Positions 23,900-37,290 of a stretch of 64,000 nucleotides of DNA are shown here, in pieces. How positions within the stretch are numbered: the stretch's first letter is position 1; the number at the start of each line of letters is the position of its first letter. Position numbers and translations under genes: made by a program. The stretch comes from Epiperipatus broadwayi (Eukaryota; Onychophora; Udeonychophora; Euonychophora; Peripatidae): contig JAQFVV010012573.1 of NCBI GenBank assembly GCA_028023455.1, positions 2,290,815 to 2,354,814 of the forward strand, written 5' to 3'. The notes under the pieces were generated by a model that saw nothing but the letters and a program-made list of their open reading frames with translations, was not told the DNA's origin and did no database searches.

Positions 23900-26350
23900 T
23901 TAAAATTTTTTTTTACATATTATTTATTTATATATTTTAATTAAAATATCAATTGACTAATTATGAAGTTTCATATTGACATCTTAATCTGCATTATCTT
24001 TAGTTAAATCATAATCACATTTATTCTTATGAATCAATTATTCTTTTTTTTTTGTCAGAACTAATTTTAAGTCAGAATAATATTTAGACCATAAAAAATT
24101 TTTATTGTTAAAGTTAATCCTAATCCATTATTTCATTTATTAAAATTAACATTTCAATGATATATATTTTGTTAAGTTGATAGTAACAGTAATGAATGAA
24201 ATAACTTAAAAAGATAAAAAGATGGAGGTATTCTTTATTTGAAAAAGCATATTAAATTTAATATTGTTGCTTTGCAGAAATTCTTAAATGAGTGCAGCCA
24301 TTCTAATTTTAAAACAAAGAAACAAAAAACAGAAATGTAAGATGTTTTGCATAAACTATTCAAACATTTAAATACTATACCTATTATTATATTTATATAA
24401 ATTAGTCTTTTAAGTCATGCAATAGCTATCTTTTAACCTTTTCTGAAACAATTTTTTCTTTCTAAAAATCTTTAAAGACTTGTGTCTCACATAAAAATAA
24501 TGTTAAATTCATTATGAAGTATTTTCCTTTAAAAAATGTTATTTTGCATATTTTTCTCATGCTAACTGACCAAAGATGTAATCTGATAGTAATAGATACA
24601 TGTCATCCCATATTATAGCCTGAAGAATATACCAATTTATGTCATATATTTTCAGAATATTATGAAGCATCACTAAATTTTTATTATTATCAAATAATTA
24701 TCTAGGAATTATAAAAAAATTCAAACATATATAGAGTGTTTTAGATGTTTGTATTTTATTGTGTATTTTGTCTTATAATAAAACTTAAAACTCAATTAGT
24801 AAAAATAAAGACAAAACTTGCTTTCACTTATAATTGGCATAATTGTACTAACATTGCAATTTTTTTAGGTATTGTAGCTTGGAAAAGGCATAATTTTTAA
24901 AACTAACAGGGTACAACTGAAAACATTGTCCCACTTTTTATAATTTTCACTTGCCTTCCCATTTATTGTTTTATGTTATTAATAATATCCGATTATTATG
25001 GTGAAAGCTACTGCTTACTGTCTTCTTTAAACATTTTTATTCTCATGATCGCTAGCTATTTTAGTGTAAAATCTTAGATGTTTATATGTCACAATCGTTT
25101 TAGCAATTTTAATTATTCTGATATCCATCATCTTCTTCCCACTTGAATTCCAAATATAGAATAGAGCTAGAAGAAATTTGTGTGTATGAGAAATTCTTTG
25201 GTTAATTCAGATTTTTGTATAGCTAATTTGTCCACAGTCAACCTAATTTGGCATTGAACTATTTATTTGTAGAATGTGTGGCTACTACATTTATGTGAGG
25301 GGTAAAATAAGTCCCATGGCATATAAGATGTGACTTACCAAGCACAAACTACAAAACGTGATAATATATAAGACATTATGAGTCAGTTATATATCATAAA
25401 CTAATTGCTAATATAAAATTAACACTTTATATTTTTACATTTCTTTATTTAAAATTGAAATTAAATTGATTAGAATAAATATATTGGACTAACAAAGTTT
25501 TGTTATTATTTTAACAAATGACAATAATAATAATACTTTTGATTTAAATAATATAATAAAGTTAATTTATTAATGTATTTGTGATAAAAGAAACAGCTAA
25601 AGTTTAACATCTATGACTATTCAAAATTCACTGTTACCAGGAAATGATTTGTTATTATTGATTAATACTTTGATAGAATATATTAAACTGTGATATTTAG
25701 GGAGTGCTTTATTAAATATATTTTGTATAAAAAATCGATTAAAAAATACTAATAAATAAACAATTATATATATATATAACTAGGACAACTCTGAAACATT
25801 ATAATATATATATATATAGAGAGAGATAAATAAATTTTAAAAACATTAAAACTAACCTTAATATATTTTTGACGCATTCAATTTCACCTCTCCTTTTATT
25901 TTGAATATAATGTTTCTCTTTGAAAAAGTATTTACTCAAAAAATGCATTAAGATATATTTAATGTTTTGATATTTTCTCCATGTAAGAAGTATTAGTATA
26001 ATTGTAAATAAATTATTAAATATATATATAACACTTTAGTCATTATATAATCTTTTATATTTATTAAGAGAAAAAAGATTTATAGAGAAAATATGTATAT
26101 ATACAAATATAATGTGGTGTCCAAATGTGGCTGTTTTATTTGGTAAGGTGAAATGCACATTAATGAAGAAAATTTATGAACATAAACTATATTTGCAAAC
26201 TATTCTCATAATGAAAGGTTTTATTTTAACAATATTTTATTTGTGATAATAATTTGATATAGTTTTGCCAGCTAATGCTATCCAAAAACAAACTTCTTCA
26301 AGAACCAAACTGTAAATAGTTTCAAAGTCCATTGCCATAAAAATGAAATC
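23900..26350. other. AT-rich stretch, nothing recognised
   Basis: A short TA tract followed by gagaga lies near 25,760-25,830. No gene or large repeat could be supported. Confidence 0.45.
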
Positions 26351-26359
26351 AAAGTTAAA

Positions 26360-26640
26360 TCTAGTATATATTCTCAATTTACATTTCAAATGTTTTAGAT
26401 TTTTTATTATCCACAATAAATCTTCTTCTTATATACTTCAGTAGACAATGAGCTTAATTTCAAGCAATGCACAATTTTTTTATTAGCAGAGTCAAATGCT
26501 TTAATCAAATCATTAAAAGTAATAAATAAGTCATATATTTTCTCATGAAATTTATTGAAGTTAAGGCAAATTTTATCAGAAGTTGGCAGCTTGGGAACAC
26601 TAGTGATTCTGTAGATGATTCTTGTAAGAGATGTTTACAC
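26360..26640 (-). pseudogene. LINE reverse transcriptase relic (second)
   Basis: On the minus strand one frame reads LFITFNDLIKAFDSANKK, a close match to reverse transcriptase motif A as found in many animal LINEs (pattern 'F.DL.KAFD.V.R'). Both the motif aspartate and the KAFD block are kept. It is preceded in frame by KICLNFNKFHEKIYD, in the position of the 'Q..EK' segment. Downstream the similarity fades through stops and A/T substitutions. Only a fragment of a few hundred bases is left. It has a different motif wording from the relic at 18.5 kb, so it probably belongs to another LINE family. Confidence 0.65.
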
Positions 26641-26649
26641 TATTTACCT

Positions 26650-29600
26650 TAAATTACTCTTTGCCCATCATTTGTGGAGTGTTATATTTTTCATTTCAAA
26701 AATAAACATCTAAGTGATTACACAGTTTTTAGTGTATAATATAAAAACTTATTATTATATATTTTAAACATCATCTTGGTTATTCAAAATATTTCAAATT
26801 TTTAAAAACTAATTAAGATTTATACAGAACCAGTCTAAAAGGTGAGGCAAAAGACAATTGTCTCAGAGTTGAATTGGAATAACCATTAAAACAAGACAAA
26901 ATATTAAAAAAATATTTTTTATTAAATTAATAAGAAAAAAAACCTAAATAAATTAATTTGATAAAAAAAAAATTTGAGACATTTTTAATGGAAGAAATTG
27001 TCTCTCCCATCTTTATGATCAAAAATTGTTCAATTTTAAATGAAAATTTTTCTTCACTCTTACAATTTTTTTTAAATCGGTTTTTAATTCAATAATATAC
27101 TTAACATAAATGTAAAAAAAAAGTTTGGGGAATCTTTTTTTTCTATCCTAGATATAAAATAAAGAATTTCTTGTGGTAGCCTGGATATGTTGAAATTATT
27201 AAACGTAAATAAAGTTTTTAAAATTTATTCAATAACTAAAAAATGTTATTGCTGATTATTTAATGTTATGATTTCCTCCCTAATTATAAATTATTTTTAG
27301 TATTCATTATATTTTTTAATGTTTCATTTGTTTCTGTATTTTTTAGTTTTTTAATTTTGCATTTTTCTGTTTTTTAATAAAATATTTCTTTTTATTTAAC
27401 AGATATTTTATTCATTAATTTATTTAATAAACCATTTTGATAATAAATGGTCTGTAGAGTAAAGAATCTTCAACAGCTCCTTGAAGAAAATTGGTGAAAA
27501 ATAAGGTTGGGTTAATTGATCTTCCAATTTATAGATGGTGAAGTTTTGAGGGCTTTTTTATTTTTGTTTATCATCTAGCTAAATATAATTAGATTAAAAC
27601 TGGATAATTAGATAAGCTGACTATGGACCATCTACCTGTCAAAATAATCTTATGCCTCTTGAAAAGATATTTATTGAGCCTAGATATAAATCCCTTAATA
27701 GCAAGTATGAAAGATAGATGAACTATTTTGTATCCAAGGCCCTTTTAAATAGACCTTTTAATCATTTTAAAAGACAGGGCTTTTAAGGCTTAGCTTCAGG
27801 CATCTAGACTGGATAATCTAGCCATGCATTCTAATTGTGCTGCTGACTTATAATATTTAAATTAAGTACAAAATATATTCTTAGAAAGGTTTTTGCCAAA
27901 ATTGGGTAGTCTTAAAGTTGTATAAAAACTTTCACTAGTTCGAGATAGTTTTATACTTCTAGGAATGTCCATAATTGAATATTTAGATATTTGATGAACT
28001 TAATGTGATGATACGTATTTTTTTAAAGATCTTAGATTTAAAGCATTCAAAATGTATATGTATATTTATTATAGAAGTTATGTCTATTCATATTTTTATG
28101 CAATACAGTATATAAAAAAAGCTTACTCTAATATTTAAATCTTTTTGACAATAAGCAAATGAAAAATACTTAATAACAAGATGTCATAATGCTTAGCTAG
28201 CATATTTAATGCTTTGTTACAGTCGAGAAGATCCATTCAGGAACTACAATAATAAATAAAATAATAAAGCTTTTTCAATTTTGTAAAAATGAGAAATTTT
28301 CTCTTATATTGAAATTTATCACTCGACAAATAATTTCGAGTATCATTTTCATTTGGAAAATCAAGAGATATTTAAGAATGTAAAAAGCCTAAAATTACCA
28401 GGCAAGTGCCTATGGAAATAATTTGAAAATTGTACGGCTACGTCAGTTTGCTTTAAAAGTCATTTACATATTTATTTATTTTTAAAATAAATAAATAGTT
28501 TGAAATGAGTAGCGATTTTTAAAACAAAAAATAAAAAAACTAATAAAATATTTTGAATAATATCTCTTGCTAATATGAAGGCAACTAATAGGCTCATTAT
28601 TGTTGCTTTAAATCAATTCACGGTGCACCATAGTCTTTAAGTCAGCCGATTCAGTTTAAAAAGAGTCGCTCGTTTGTCTTACTGGTTAATATTCCTCCTA
28701 TTCTAAAATCAAGATTAAAAGAGCTTAAGCTGAATACTCTTCTCCAAAAGTACATATTTTACAAACGTTTAGATTTATATTTTTTAAATTATATTCATGT
28801 CCAGATATATAGTTTATTTATATGTGTGTGATCACGCATATACGATATCGCATTTATCCAAATTTGCAAGCATTGGTTTGCTTACCGAGAATCTTATTAT
28901 TTTATATAGTTACATTTTTATACTACTTCAATTTATTTATTTATGTATATATTAGTTGTTGTTTTTTTAGTTGCTTTAATAAATCACGCATCGGAGATAA
29001 GGTCTCGCTCTTCGTTAGCTATTCAGTCTAGATATTCAAGTCAAGGCTAAGGGGAATTAACCCATCCTTTTATTAACAATATGCAAAATTAATTGGCCAA
29101 TCCCAAGACCAAGACTGGACCAACGTTTTGAACTGGTCGAACTCTACAGCAACAACCCTCAGAGATGTTAAATCCCTAGGGCAATCTACAATTGGAATTA
29201 AGTTATGTGCATATTTTTTTTTGCTTTATCTACTGAGGGAAATTTTCACTTTTGTTTTATTAATGCGATTATTATTTCAGAAGAAGCTTATTAAATGATA
29301 CCAGACAAGAGATTATTTAAATTTGTTAAAAAAATTGCTTTGTTGTGATTTAGTAAAAAAAAATACTAAAAGTCTTTAAAAATATGCATAATTGATCAAA
29401 GAGATTTGTGATTTTTTTTTGAAGCAGTTATCTTTCAATGTGTCTATTATTTTATTTATAAATATCTTGACATGATTTAAATTATATATATGGACACAAG
29501 TAAGCATTGTATATATACGCTTGCATATATATTTAAACATATATCTATATAAAAATATATTAAGAATATAAAGTTAAAAAAATGTATGTGGGTGTATTGA

Positions 29601-30040
29601 AACAAAAATTTTTCACGTAATGAAAATTTGACTAAACTTTGTGTGCGTGCGTGCGTGTGTGTGCGTGATTGTCAATTATAATAACATCAAAATTTTGGCT
29701 AATAGTTGAATAATGTAGGTAATTTAATTAGGTTTCTAGATTAGACGTACTAATAACAGAAAACAGTGCAGCTCATTTGTTAAGAATGTTAATTGACATT
29801 CATTTCAATTAATTCGAAATTTAAAATGGGTAGCAATGGAAGGGAATAAAAATTTGAGATTTTGTCATGTTTTATAATATCTTGCATATAGACAAAGTTT
29901 TGCCATGCTACCAAGTTTTCTAACGTATTTATTCAAAATATATGACAAATTTTAAAAAGCATATTTTTATCTTTAGACTTAGTATTGCAAAAACTCTTTC
30001 TAATACTTCTACATAAATAGCTCCTTTATACACAGTTCAA
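26650..30040. other. AT-rich stretch; one less AT-rich patch
   Basis: No gene recognised. The part at 28,620-29,200 is less AT-rich and of higher complexity (for example gtcgctcgtttgtcttac and caagactggaccaacg) but has no long frame or RNA fold that I can name. A GTGC/GTGT microsatellite is at 29,639-29,668. Confidence 0.4.
29639..29668 (+). repeat. (TG)(CG)-type microsatellite
   Basis: About 30 bases of alternating gtgc and gtgt units. Confidence 0.9.
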
Positions 30041-30044
30041 GTTA

Positions 30045-30260
30045 ATTGTTATATTTTTATTTACAACTGTCAAACTCACTCCACTCATTTGACACCATCC
30101 ACCTCAGATAATTACAATAATGGTTATTCCCTAATCATTTATTAAACTAGAGATTATCTCTAGAACATATATAAACTTTAAATCTCAGTTAAAGATTAAT
30201 ATATCTGGTTTTTTTTCTCATCTATCAATATTTCAATGAAGAATTGCTTAGTTCACTCAA
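30045..30260 (+). repeat. dispersed repeat family B (copy 2)
   Basis: Shares blocks with 3,160-3,345 and 35,720-35,895. The part attaaactagagattatctc, read in reverse, also resembles the outer flanks of the family-2 element at 43.03 and 43.51 kb (gataatctctagactaata). Family B may therefore be a piece of the same larger repeat. Confidence 0.55.
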
Positions 30261-30269
30261 CCATTTATG

Positions 30270-31690
30270 TAGTTAATTTCTGTTCATTATGTCCTTCTGC
30301 TTTCATATCTTCATTTTCTGGTTGTTGTTTTTTTTTTTTGTATTCTAAAGATTCAGTTTATTTTTTAATTTAAATTCTATATTAGTATAATTATAAATTC
30401 AAATGAATAAAACTATGAAAGAAAAGATTTTAAACATCAAATGCAAATAATAAACCATTATTTTTTCCCCTATTCGGTTTTTTTATTTCATTTGTTTTAA
30501 CCAATGGAAATGAAGTAGTCATTTCTTTGATTCTAAATTCTATGTCAACTTTTCTTGACAATCCAACTTTGTTAAATCTCTTTAGCTTGACTTGTTTTTT
30601 GAAAACCTATGTTTGAGTTGGTGCATTTAATTAACAAATTTCTCATTATAATTTATAAACTATTCATGCAAATAACAGTTTTATTTGAAAGTTAAAACCA
30701 ATCGTTAATCATTATTTATCAATGTGTCTTGATCATTTTGTTTTCAGTGTAGTCTTTAAATATATTTGAAATATCAGAAAACAATTTTTATTAAATTATT
30801 TCTCTTACTTAGGTTGTTCGTTATAATCAATTAATGGAAATTTAAATTACATGAACTTCTGAAATGCCTTATTTTATATTGTAAATAATCTACAAATACA
30901 ATGTCTGTTTTCCAATTCTATTAATATTTTAAAATAATAATCCAATTACTTATTAGTTAAGTGCCTAAAACTTTTGTAAAATATTTATTAGAGGATTAAT
31001 TGCCAGTTCCAAAATCTCCCCATTTAAGAAAATTATGTTATCATTAGATAATAAACTGATACTAGATAAAAGCCTCATCAAATGTAATACAACTGTTTGA
31101 TTTTTAGCCAACTGATCTTTTTCAAAAAAAAAAAAGTTAAAATATCAATCAATGCTTCATTCCATAAGAAATCCAAGTAGCCAAAAACTAATTAATAGTT
31201 CCTGATTATATTTCTATCTTATAGCTTTCGTTTATATATTTTGTTTTTTTTTTTTTTATAAAAAGAAAGATATTGTTACTATCTATTGACTAGTAAATGT
31301 GAATTACTGAAGTTATGGGATGCTTGGGAAAAAATTAATAAATAAATCTGTATATTTTCGGAATTTCTTTATTTGTATTTCTATATAACAACTATATTGT
31401 TAGAAGTAACTAATTTTTTTAAAATGTATTATTAATAAGGCTGACAGAATTTTTTTAAAATTATTTTTTCTATGTCTATTGTTATGCGACCATCTCACTG
31501 TATTTTCTGATGTCCATATTTAAAATTGTATACATTGTTCACTTTCATTAATAATTGCATCTGGAATTTTACATATATCTTTTGAAATATTTAGCAAAAT
31601 AAACTTTTTTATTCTTAATTTTATCCTTAAAAATATCACTTAATACATTAAATGTAACTCAATAGGTTTACTCCTTTTCTTATTTGTTTG
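30270..31690. other. AT-rich stretch, nothing recognised
   Basis: Homopolymer-rich sequence without supported features. Confidence 0.45.
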
Positions 31691-31694
31691 CCAT

Positions 31695-31898
31695 TCAATA
31701 AATAGGGAAGGTGCATTATACAGGAAAAAGTAAACAATTGAAACTATTTCACAGCTTTACACTGCTTTCGACCTGGCTGGTCATAACCAGAGCACAATTT
31801 TTTGTGCTATGAATGGACTGGTAGAAAGCAGTGCTAAGCTGTAAAATGGTTACAATTGTTTAATTTTTCCTGTAAAGTGAATCTTCCCTATTTATTGA
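31695..31898. repeat. foldback repeat with small central hairpin
   Basis: Arms of about 75-80 bases (31,695-31,771 and 31,815-31,898): ttcaataaatagggaag pairs with cttccctatttattgaa, and the tract to ctgctttcgacc pairs with the complement starting gtagaaagcag. A small hairpin, agcacaattttttgtgct, occupies the centre. On the minus strand the junction reads GACC, loop AGCCA, GGTC, GAAA: a stem followed by GAAA as in Penelope hammerhead-type motifs. The preceding core (CTGGTTAT) is not intact. Possibly an old pair of Penelope terminal repeats. Confidence 0.7.
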
Positions 31899-31899
31899 A

Positions 31900-34030
31900 C
31901 TAATACATTAAAGTAAAAATTTCTGAATATTCTTTATGATTTGTTTTTAATGATTATGTCCTTTATTTGTAAAATTAAAGTGTGATGGTTTTGTAAATTT
32001 AAATACTGTTTCTTTTTTTCAAACGTATACTCTTCTTTATATATATAATGAATATTATAAACCACTTATCTATTGATTATTTAATTTCATTTCATTTTTT
32101 TTCTAAAATATTCTCTGATTACCAGATGGAAGAAAGTTATTTGTAGGATTAGTCATATGCTTCCAAAATCAATGTCTTTATGCAAAAGCTTGAGTAATCA
32201 GTAAACACTAGTTAATATTAATCCCCATATCCAGCTGGATTTCTGGATTTTAACTTAAATTGAAATCTAGAGTAAATATATTTATACATTAGATATCTTT
32301 TACTCCTTATACTACTCAAGCTAATATTTCAATTTTTTTTTAAAAAATCTAAGATTTTGATCATTTTAAAATTATTTGCAAAACTAGAAACTGATCTAAA
32401 GAAGATTTTATTTACTTAAACTATCTTTAGGCTAGAATGAAGATAATTGTTCTTGAAAATGTATAAGTAAGTATACAAAAAAGGCATGTGACTTTGATAT
32501 TAATAACCTAACCTTAATGCAGAAAGAGTGCATTGTAATCATAAAACTGAGTTCTGTAAAATATGCAGAATTTGACCTGGTGGTTTATGTATACAACTAT
32601 TCAAGTAATTTAACCCGAATTCAAAACATTAGGATTTTTTTTAATTTCAGGATCTTAGCTGAAATGTTAGTATAAAGAAATAAAAAAAATACTTGCTAGA
32701 TTTGTAAATTCATTAGTTGCAGCTAATGAAGTGCAAAATTGAAAAACTAGTCTGGAGATAGAAATTTTTATGGCATTATATTAGCTGATATATATTGATT
32801 ATTCAAAGTTATAGTAGATCGTTCTATCTTTAAAAGTTAAAACATGTCTAAAATATGTAAATTAATGCAACAAACCAAAATAAAATAAATTAATAAAATA
32901 AATTTTCTAAATTACCAAGAAGCATTCCATACATTAATCTCAATAGGTAGAGAAATATGAGTTTTTAAATTAAAAAATAACAAATTATGAACATTTCTAC
33001 ATCCATACAATATACAACCTTTAACACTCAACTACCTGGCAACATGTTGTAAATTAAAAGTGCAAATAAAATTTAAAATCTAATATATCATCAGTTCTCT
33101 TTCTTTACATTAATGTACCACTCTTTCCAAAGCTTTCTGTTCAATTCTCCGACACTCACACATTCATAACTAACATTAATCCTTGAATTAGCAAATAACT
33201 TTAAATGGTTTTTAAAATCCTAACTTCAGCAGTCTATAAAATGTATATATATAATTTAAAACAGCCACATAATGGCATACTTTAAAGCCAAAACATTATT
33301 TTCAGATGAAGATATTAAAAATCTCTGCTGACTAGAATTGCTACGCTCAATCTTCTATGTATATGCTGTTAAAAAGTAATCATATAATTTATTATTTAGA
33401 CCATACAAGTTTATTTATTAGTGTATTTCTTATCCTAATATCTACATCATAGAACATTTGAAAATACTTACATTTACTTCTTAATTTTTATTTGCACATT
33501 TTTTTTGACACAATGGAAATTGTTAACTTGAATTAAAAGATAACATTTTTCTAAATAAAAAAACATGATTGCACTAAACAATTATAATTAATTCAACTGT
33601 AGTACAATATACCAGACCAAATTAGCACAATCAGCTAATAATTTTCAGGAATCTAGAATCTTTCCTATGATAGATATCTCATAGCCACCTCAATTTAATC
33701 TCCAGTACTTATGGATATCTAGCTATTCTTAAGTAGAGGATAAAACAAGTGTGATCAATGCTCAAATTCTTCACCTGCCATTAGCAAATTTATTGAATAA
33801 TGCCTTCTCCTTAATTATGTCTTTATGAAAAGCTGTTAAAAAAACTTTCGCTCTACAGTAAGTCTAATTAAAAAGACAGTTTTATCTCTTTGCCTTTTTA
33901 TTATATAAATTGTAATAAAAATTGTTGATTCAATAAAAAAAACAATATTGCTATTCATATTTTAAAAATAAAAAAAAAAATTAGCTCTTAGTAAATAATT
34001 TTTTAAGTGTTTAAAAATCAGTTATTTGGA
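31900..34030. other. AT-rich stretch, nothing recognised
   Basis: No feature could be supported; 33,600-33,860 is somewhat less repetitive but shows no recognisable protein. Confidence 0.45.
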
Positions 34031-34201
34031 AATTAAACCAGTAAATATCACATGATCACAATTTCTTATGCTTGCTCATAATTGTTATTAAAACAGGCAA
34101 AACTCTTCATACAATAGTGCTACTCAGTACAAACCAGAGTAATTAATGGATGCCAGAAGGCTTGTAGATGAAATCCCTATCTAGGCCCTTCTCATCAAAT
34201 A

Positions 34202-34243
34202 TCCCCAGACTAGTTTATAGCTTGTGGCTTTCATCGGTGAGGA
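34202..34243 (-). ncRNA. hammerhead ribozyme copy, family 1 (mutated core)
   Basis: Same layout as 53,762-53,803, with core CCGATGA (one change) and TAAA replacing GAAA. Stem I TCCTCA/TGGGGA and cleavage triplet GTC are kept. The G12 change should abolish or strongly reduce cleavage. Confidence 0.65.
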
Positions 34244-34567
34244 GTCTTGGATCTGAGAGCTAGATCTTAAGATCTAACCCTCCAGCAGTCACCTTTTATC
34301 GCTACTTAATTACAAAACTTTGAGTCTAAAATTGAAAACACAATAATTTTGTTGTTTAAAAAGCATAGCCACCACTATCCTATTAGGCAGGATTGGTATT
34401 AAGCCACTAAACATCACATGATCACCATTTCTTATGCTTGCTCATAACTGTTATTAAAACAGACAAAACTCTCCATACAGTAGTGCCACTCAGTGCAAGC
34501 CAGAGTAATCAATGGATGCCAGAAGGCTTATGCATAAAATCCCCATCTAATTCCTACTCATCCAATA

Positions 34568-34609
34568 TCCCCAAACTACTTTCTGGCTTGTGGCCATTGT
34601 CAATGAGGA
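34568..34609 (-). ncRNA. hammerhead ribozyme copy, family 1 (mutated core)
   Basis: Stem II TGGC/GCCA with loop CACAA, GAAA and stem I are intact. The core is TTGACAA instead of CTGATGA, and the cleavage triplet is GTT. Expected to be inactive. Confidence 0.65.
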
Positions 34610-34639
34610 GCCTTGTATCTGAGAGCACTGCACCTAGCC

Positions 34640-34664
34640 ACAAGCCAGAAACTAATCTGAGGAT
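34640..34664 (+). ncRNA. truncated hammerhead, family 1
   Basis: The unit begins inside stem II, right at the head-to-head junction: GCC, ACAA, GCCA, GAAA, CTAATC, TGAGGA. The CTGATGA core is absent because the junction cut it off. Confidence 0.6.
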
Positions 34665-35069
34665 ATTGGAAGAGTAGGCACTAGATAGTAATTTTATGCA
34701 GAAACCTTCTGGCATTCATTGATTGCTCTGACTTGCACTGAGTGGCACTACTGTATAGAGAGTGTTGCCTGTTTTAATAACAGTTACGAAGAAGCATAAG
34801 AAATGATGATCATGTGATGTTTAGTTGTTTAATACCAATCCTGCCTAATAGAATAATGGTGATTATGATTATTAAAGAACCAAAGACACCAAAATGTATG
34901 GGTACTGAACTGAGTTCAGACCTATATGATTACATAAGCTAATGAGCTTGGATTGAAAATATTGTGTTTTCAATTTTAGACTCATACTTTTTAAATAAAG
35001 ATAAAAGGTGGCTGCTGAACTGTTGCATTAGATCCTAAAATCTAAGTGCAGTGCTCTCAGATCCAAGGC

Positions 35070-35111
35070 TCCTCACTGATGAAAGCCACAAGCTAGAAAC
35101 TAGTCTGGGGA
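35070..35111 (+). ncRNA. hammerhead ribozyme, family 1 (core complete)
   Basis: Stem I 5' strand TCCTCA at 35,070-35,075, CTGATGA at 35,076-35,082, stem II AAGC/GCTA around CACAA (three pairs plus an A/A mismatch next to the core), GAAA at 35,096-35,099, CTAGTC to the cleavage base at 35,105, then stem I 3' strand TGGGGA. All conserved core bases are present. The weaker stem II may lower activity compared with the 53.7-kb copy. Confidence 0.8.
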
Positions 35112-35468
35112 TATTGGATGAGTAGTCACTAGATTATGCACAAGCCTTCTGGCATCCATTGATTACTCTGGCTTGCACTGAGTGGCACTACTGTATGGAG
35201 AGTTTTGCCTGTTTTAATAATATTTGGAAATTATTGAAGTTGAATAATGATAGCATTACCAACTTGAGATCATGATTTACATTCCATTCTATCATTTTTC
35301 AATTTTCATTTGACACAATTTTTATTTGATTTCAAATTAACATATAAAGAATTAAAGTCTGGTCTACCTTCCTAGAGAATAATTTGCAATGCCTGTTTTA
35401 AATTGGCATTATGTCTAGTTGTATCATAGCTGGAATTTTTATTAAAAATACATGAATAATTCATAAAG

Positions 35469-35657
<189 letters not shown>

Positions 35658-35719
35658 AGAAAATTTAAAAAAAAAAAACTTCAGGTTTTGGAATTGATTT
35701 AAAACATTACTGCTAACAA

Positions 35720-35895
35720 TAATTATATTTTTTATTTACAAGTATCAAACTTTATGCATTCAAAACTTTTGCCAATAATCATCCCAGATAAATATATTAC
35801 AGGTCATTTGTGATTATTCATTAAACTAGAGGTTATCCCTAGCTTAGACATAAACTTTAAACTTCAGTTAAAGATTAACATAACTATTTATATGC
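35720..35895 (+). repeat. dispersed repeat family B (copy 3)
   Basis: Matches 30,045-30,200 through attaaactagaggttatcc, ataaactttaaact and tcagttaaagattaa. More diverged in its first half. Confidence 0.55.
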
Positions 35896-35899
35896 ATTA

Positions 35900-37180
35900 C
35901 CAGTCTTGACTCGTATGTTTCAAAATTATGTGGGCAAAATAGAAGTTTTAATTATATATATATGCTATAATTAAGGAGAAAAGTATAACAAAAATTGTCT
36001 AACTATTAATCAGTTTCCCAAAAATATTTTTAGGGAAATTGATAACAGCTTCAAGAATAAAAATCCTAATATTAAGAAACTATTTTCAGTGATAATTCTG
36101 CAAAGATGTGATACAGATAAAAGTCATACTATATTATTATGGCAATATTGTTGGGACTCTTTCTGAAATAAATAAAATACATAAATCACAAATATGTACA
36201 AATATGTCCTTAAAATCTATAATGGAAAGTGCAATAAATATCAAAAATATCACACACAAAAATTATCTTTTAAATGATATGCATGTAAAATTTGACTGAC
36301 AATTTTTTTAATGAATATATTAAAGAGACATGTTTTATAAATTATCTTTCATTGTCACTAATATCAGAATTATTAATTATTACTTTTTTAAAAGTCATAT
36401 TGAAAAAAAGTTTTAAAATCTCTTTATTGTAAGTGATGACATGGTAAAGTTAATGATAAAGTATAGAAATCTAAATTTTACAAAACTATAAAGTTTAATT
36501 AGAATTTGGCGTGCAAAATCATTTTCCACCCTACACATTGTTCATTTGAAAAGATTAAAAAAAGAAAAAATAACTTAAAAAGATAAAATATAGAAAACCT
36601 TTGTGTATAAATGAAAAATTCTCATCACATGACAATTGACAGTCTGATGAGTAATGTCTTTTCTTTCACTATTTGTCTATGGAAGACGATTGTAGAATCT
36701 TTTTACAGTGTGATATTTAAAGATTTTTATTTTTAAACACATACATGTTTATATAATAAAGTTGATTAGTCAAATCACATACAAAAACTTGAGCGAATAA
36801 ATAGTTAGTCATCAACATTAGTGCATTTTAAAGAAACAATCTGATCACTACAATATTTTGTCCTGCAACTCATTAGTTGACATTGGAAATTTGCGTAAGA
36901 TTCAATTAACCAATTTTCTTGTCTATATTTATTATGCATGTTTTGATTATGTCTTTATATCAAATTGTATTCTATACTTATACATATAATTAAAAACAGC
37001 ACCTCTCCAATATTATATTTCATTTCTGATTTATTACTCTTAATACTTATTTAGAATCCCTGTTCTTATTGAACTGCTACCTCAATGCAAAACGATTATT
37101 TGCATTAGTCAAATCAAATACATACTAAGCCATTGAATTTCACTTTTATTGTTAGTATGCTGCCACCACTATATATATAT
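35900..37180. other. AT-rich stretch, nothing recognised
   Basis: The 63-codon frame at 36,108 has no recognisable similarity. Confidence 0.45.
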
Positions 37181-37184
37181 ATTA

Positions 37185-37290
37185 TAACGGTCAGGGTGAA
37201 AGTTGTGGTCTTCCCATATCTGCCATACAAGGGCGCCACCAGGCCATTCGAACCTGAAAAATTTATATAGTAGGCAGATATGTACTGTTA
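37185..37290 (-). repeat. small GC-richer repeat remnant with box B-like motif
   Basis: The minus strand contains caggttcgaatggcctgg, close to a pol III box B, next to tggcgcccttgtatggcag. A short inverted pair (catatctgcc and ggcagatatg) flanks it. No convincing box A, so a SINE assignment is tentative. Confidence 0.35.

Larger units (their letters stand above)
34036..35230. mobile_element. cluster of four hammerhead repeats, family 1
   Basis: Two units lie in tandem on the minus strand (34,036-34,640) and two in tandem on the plus strand (34,640-35,230), joined head to head. Landmarks repeat in each unit: tcacatgatcac-like, the 'aaaactct.catac' block, ggatgccagaaggctt, atccccagacta and ggatctgagagc. 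Corresponding cleavage-site bases are 366 apart in the minus pair and 448 apart in the plus pair. The shorter spacing reflects loss of about 80 bases containing ccaaagacaccaaaatgtat. Tandem non-coding units of 350-450 bases with one hammerhead each are the usual form of animal retrozymes. The 79-codon frame at 34,438 is incidental. Confidence 0.85.

Noticed and set aside
33088-33105. ctgatgatat on the minus strand as a hammerhead
   Set aside because: No GAAA or paired stems.
34438-34677. 79-codon frame with mixed composition
   Set aside because: It crosses the hammerhead unit and the head-to-head junction, and is not kept in the other copies.
36636-36665. ctgatgagtaatgtc as a hammerhead core
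   Set aside because: No stem II or GAAA follows.
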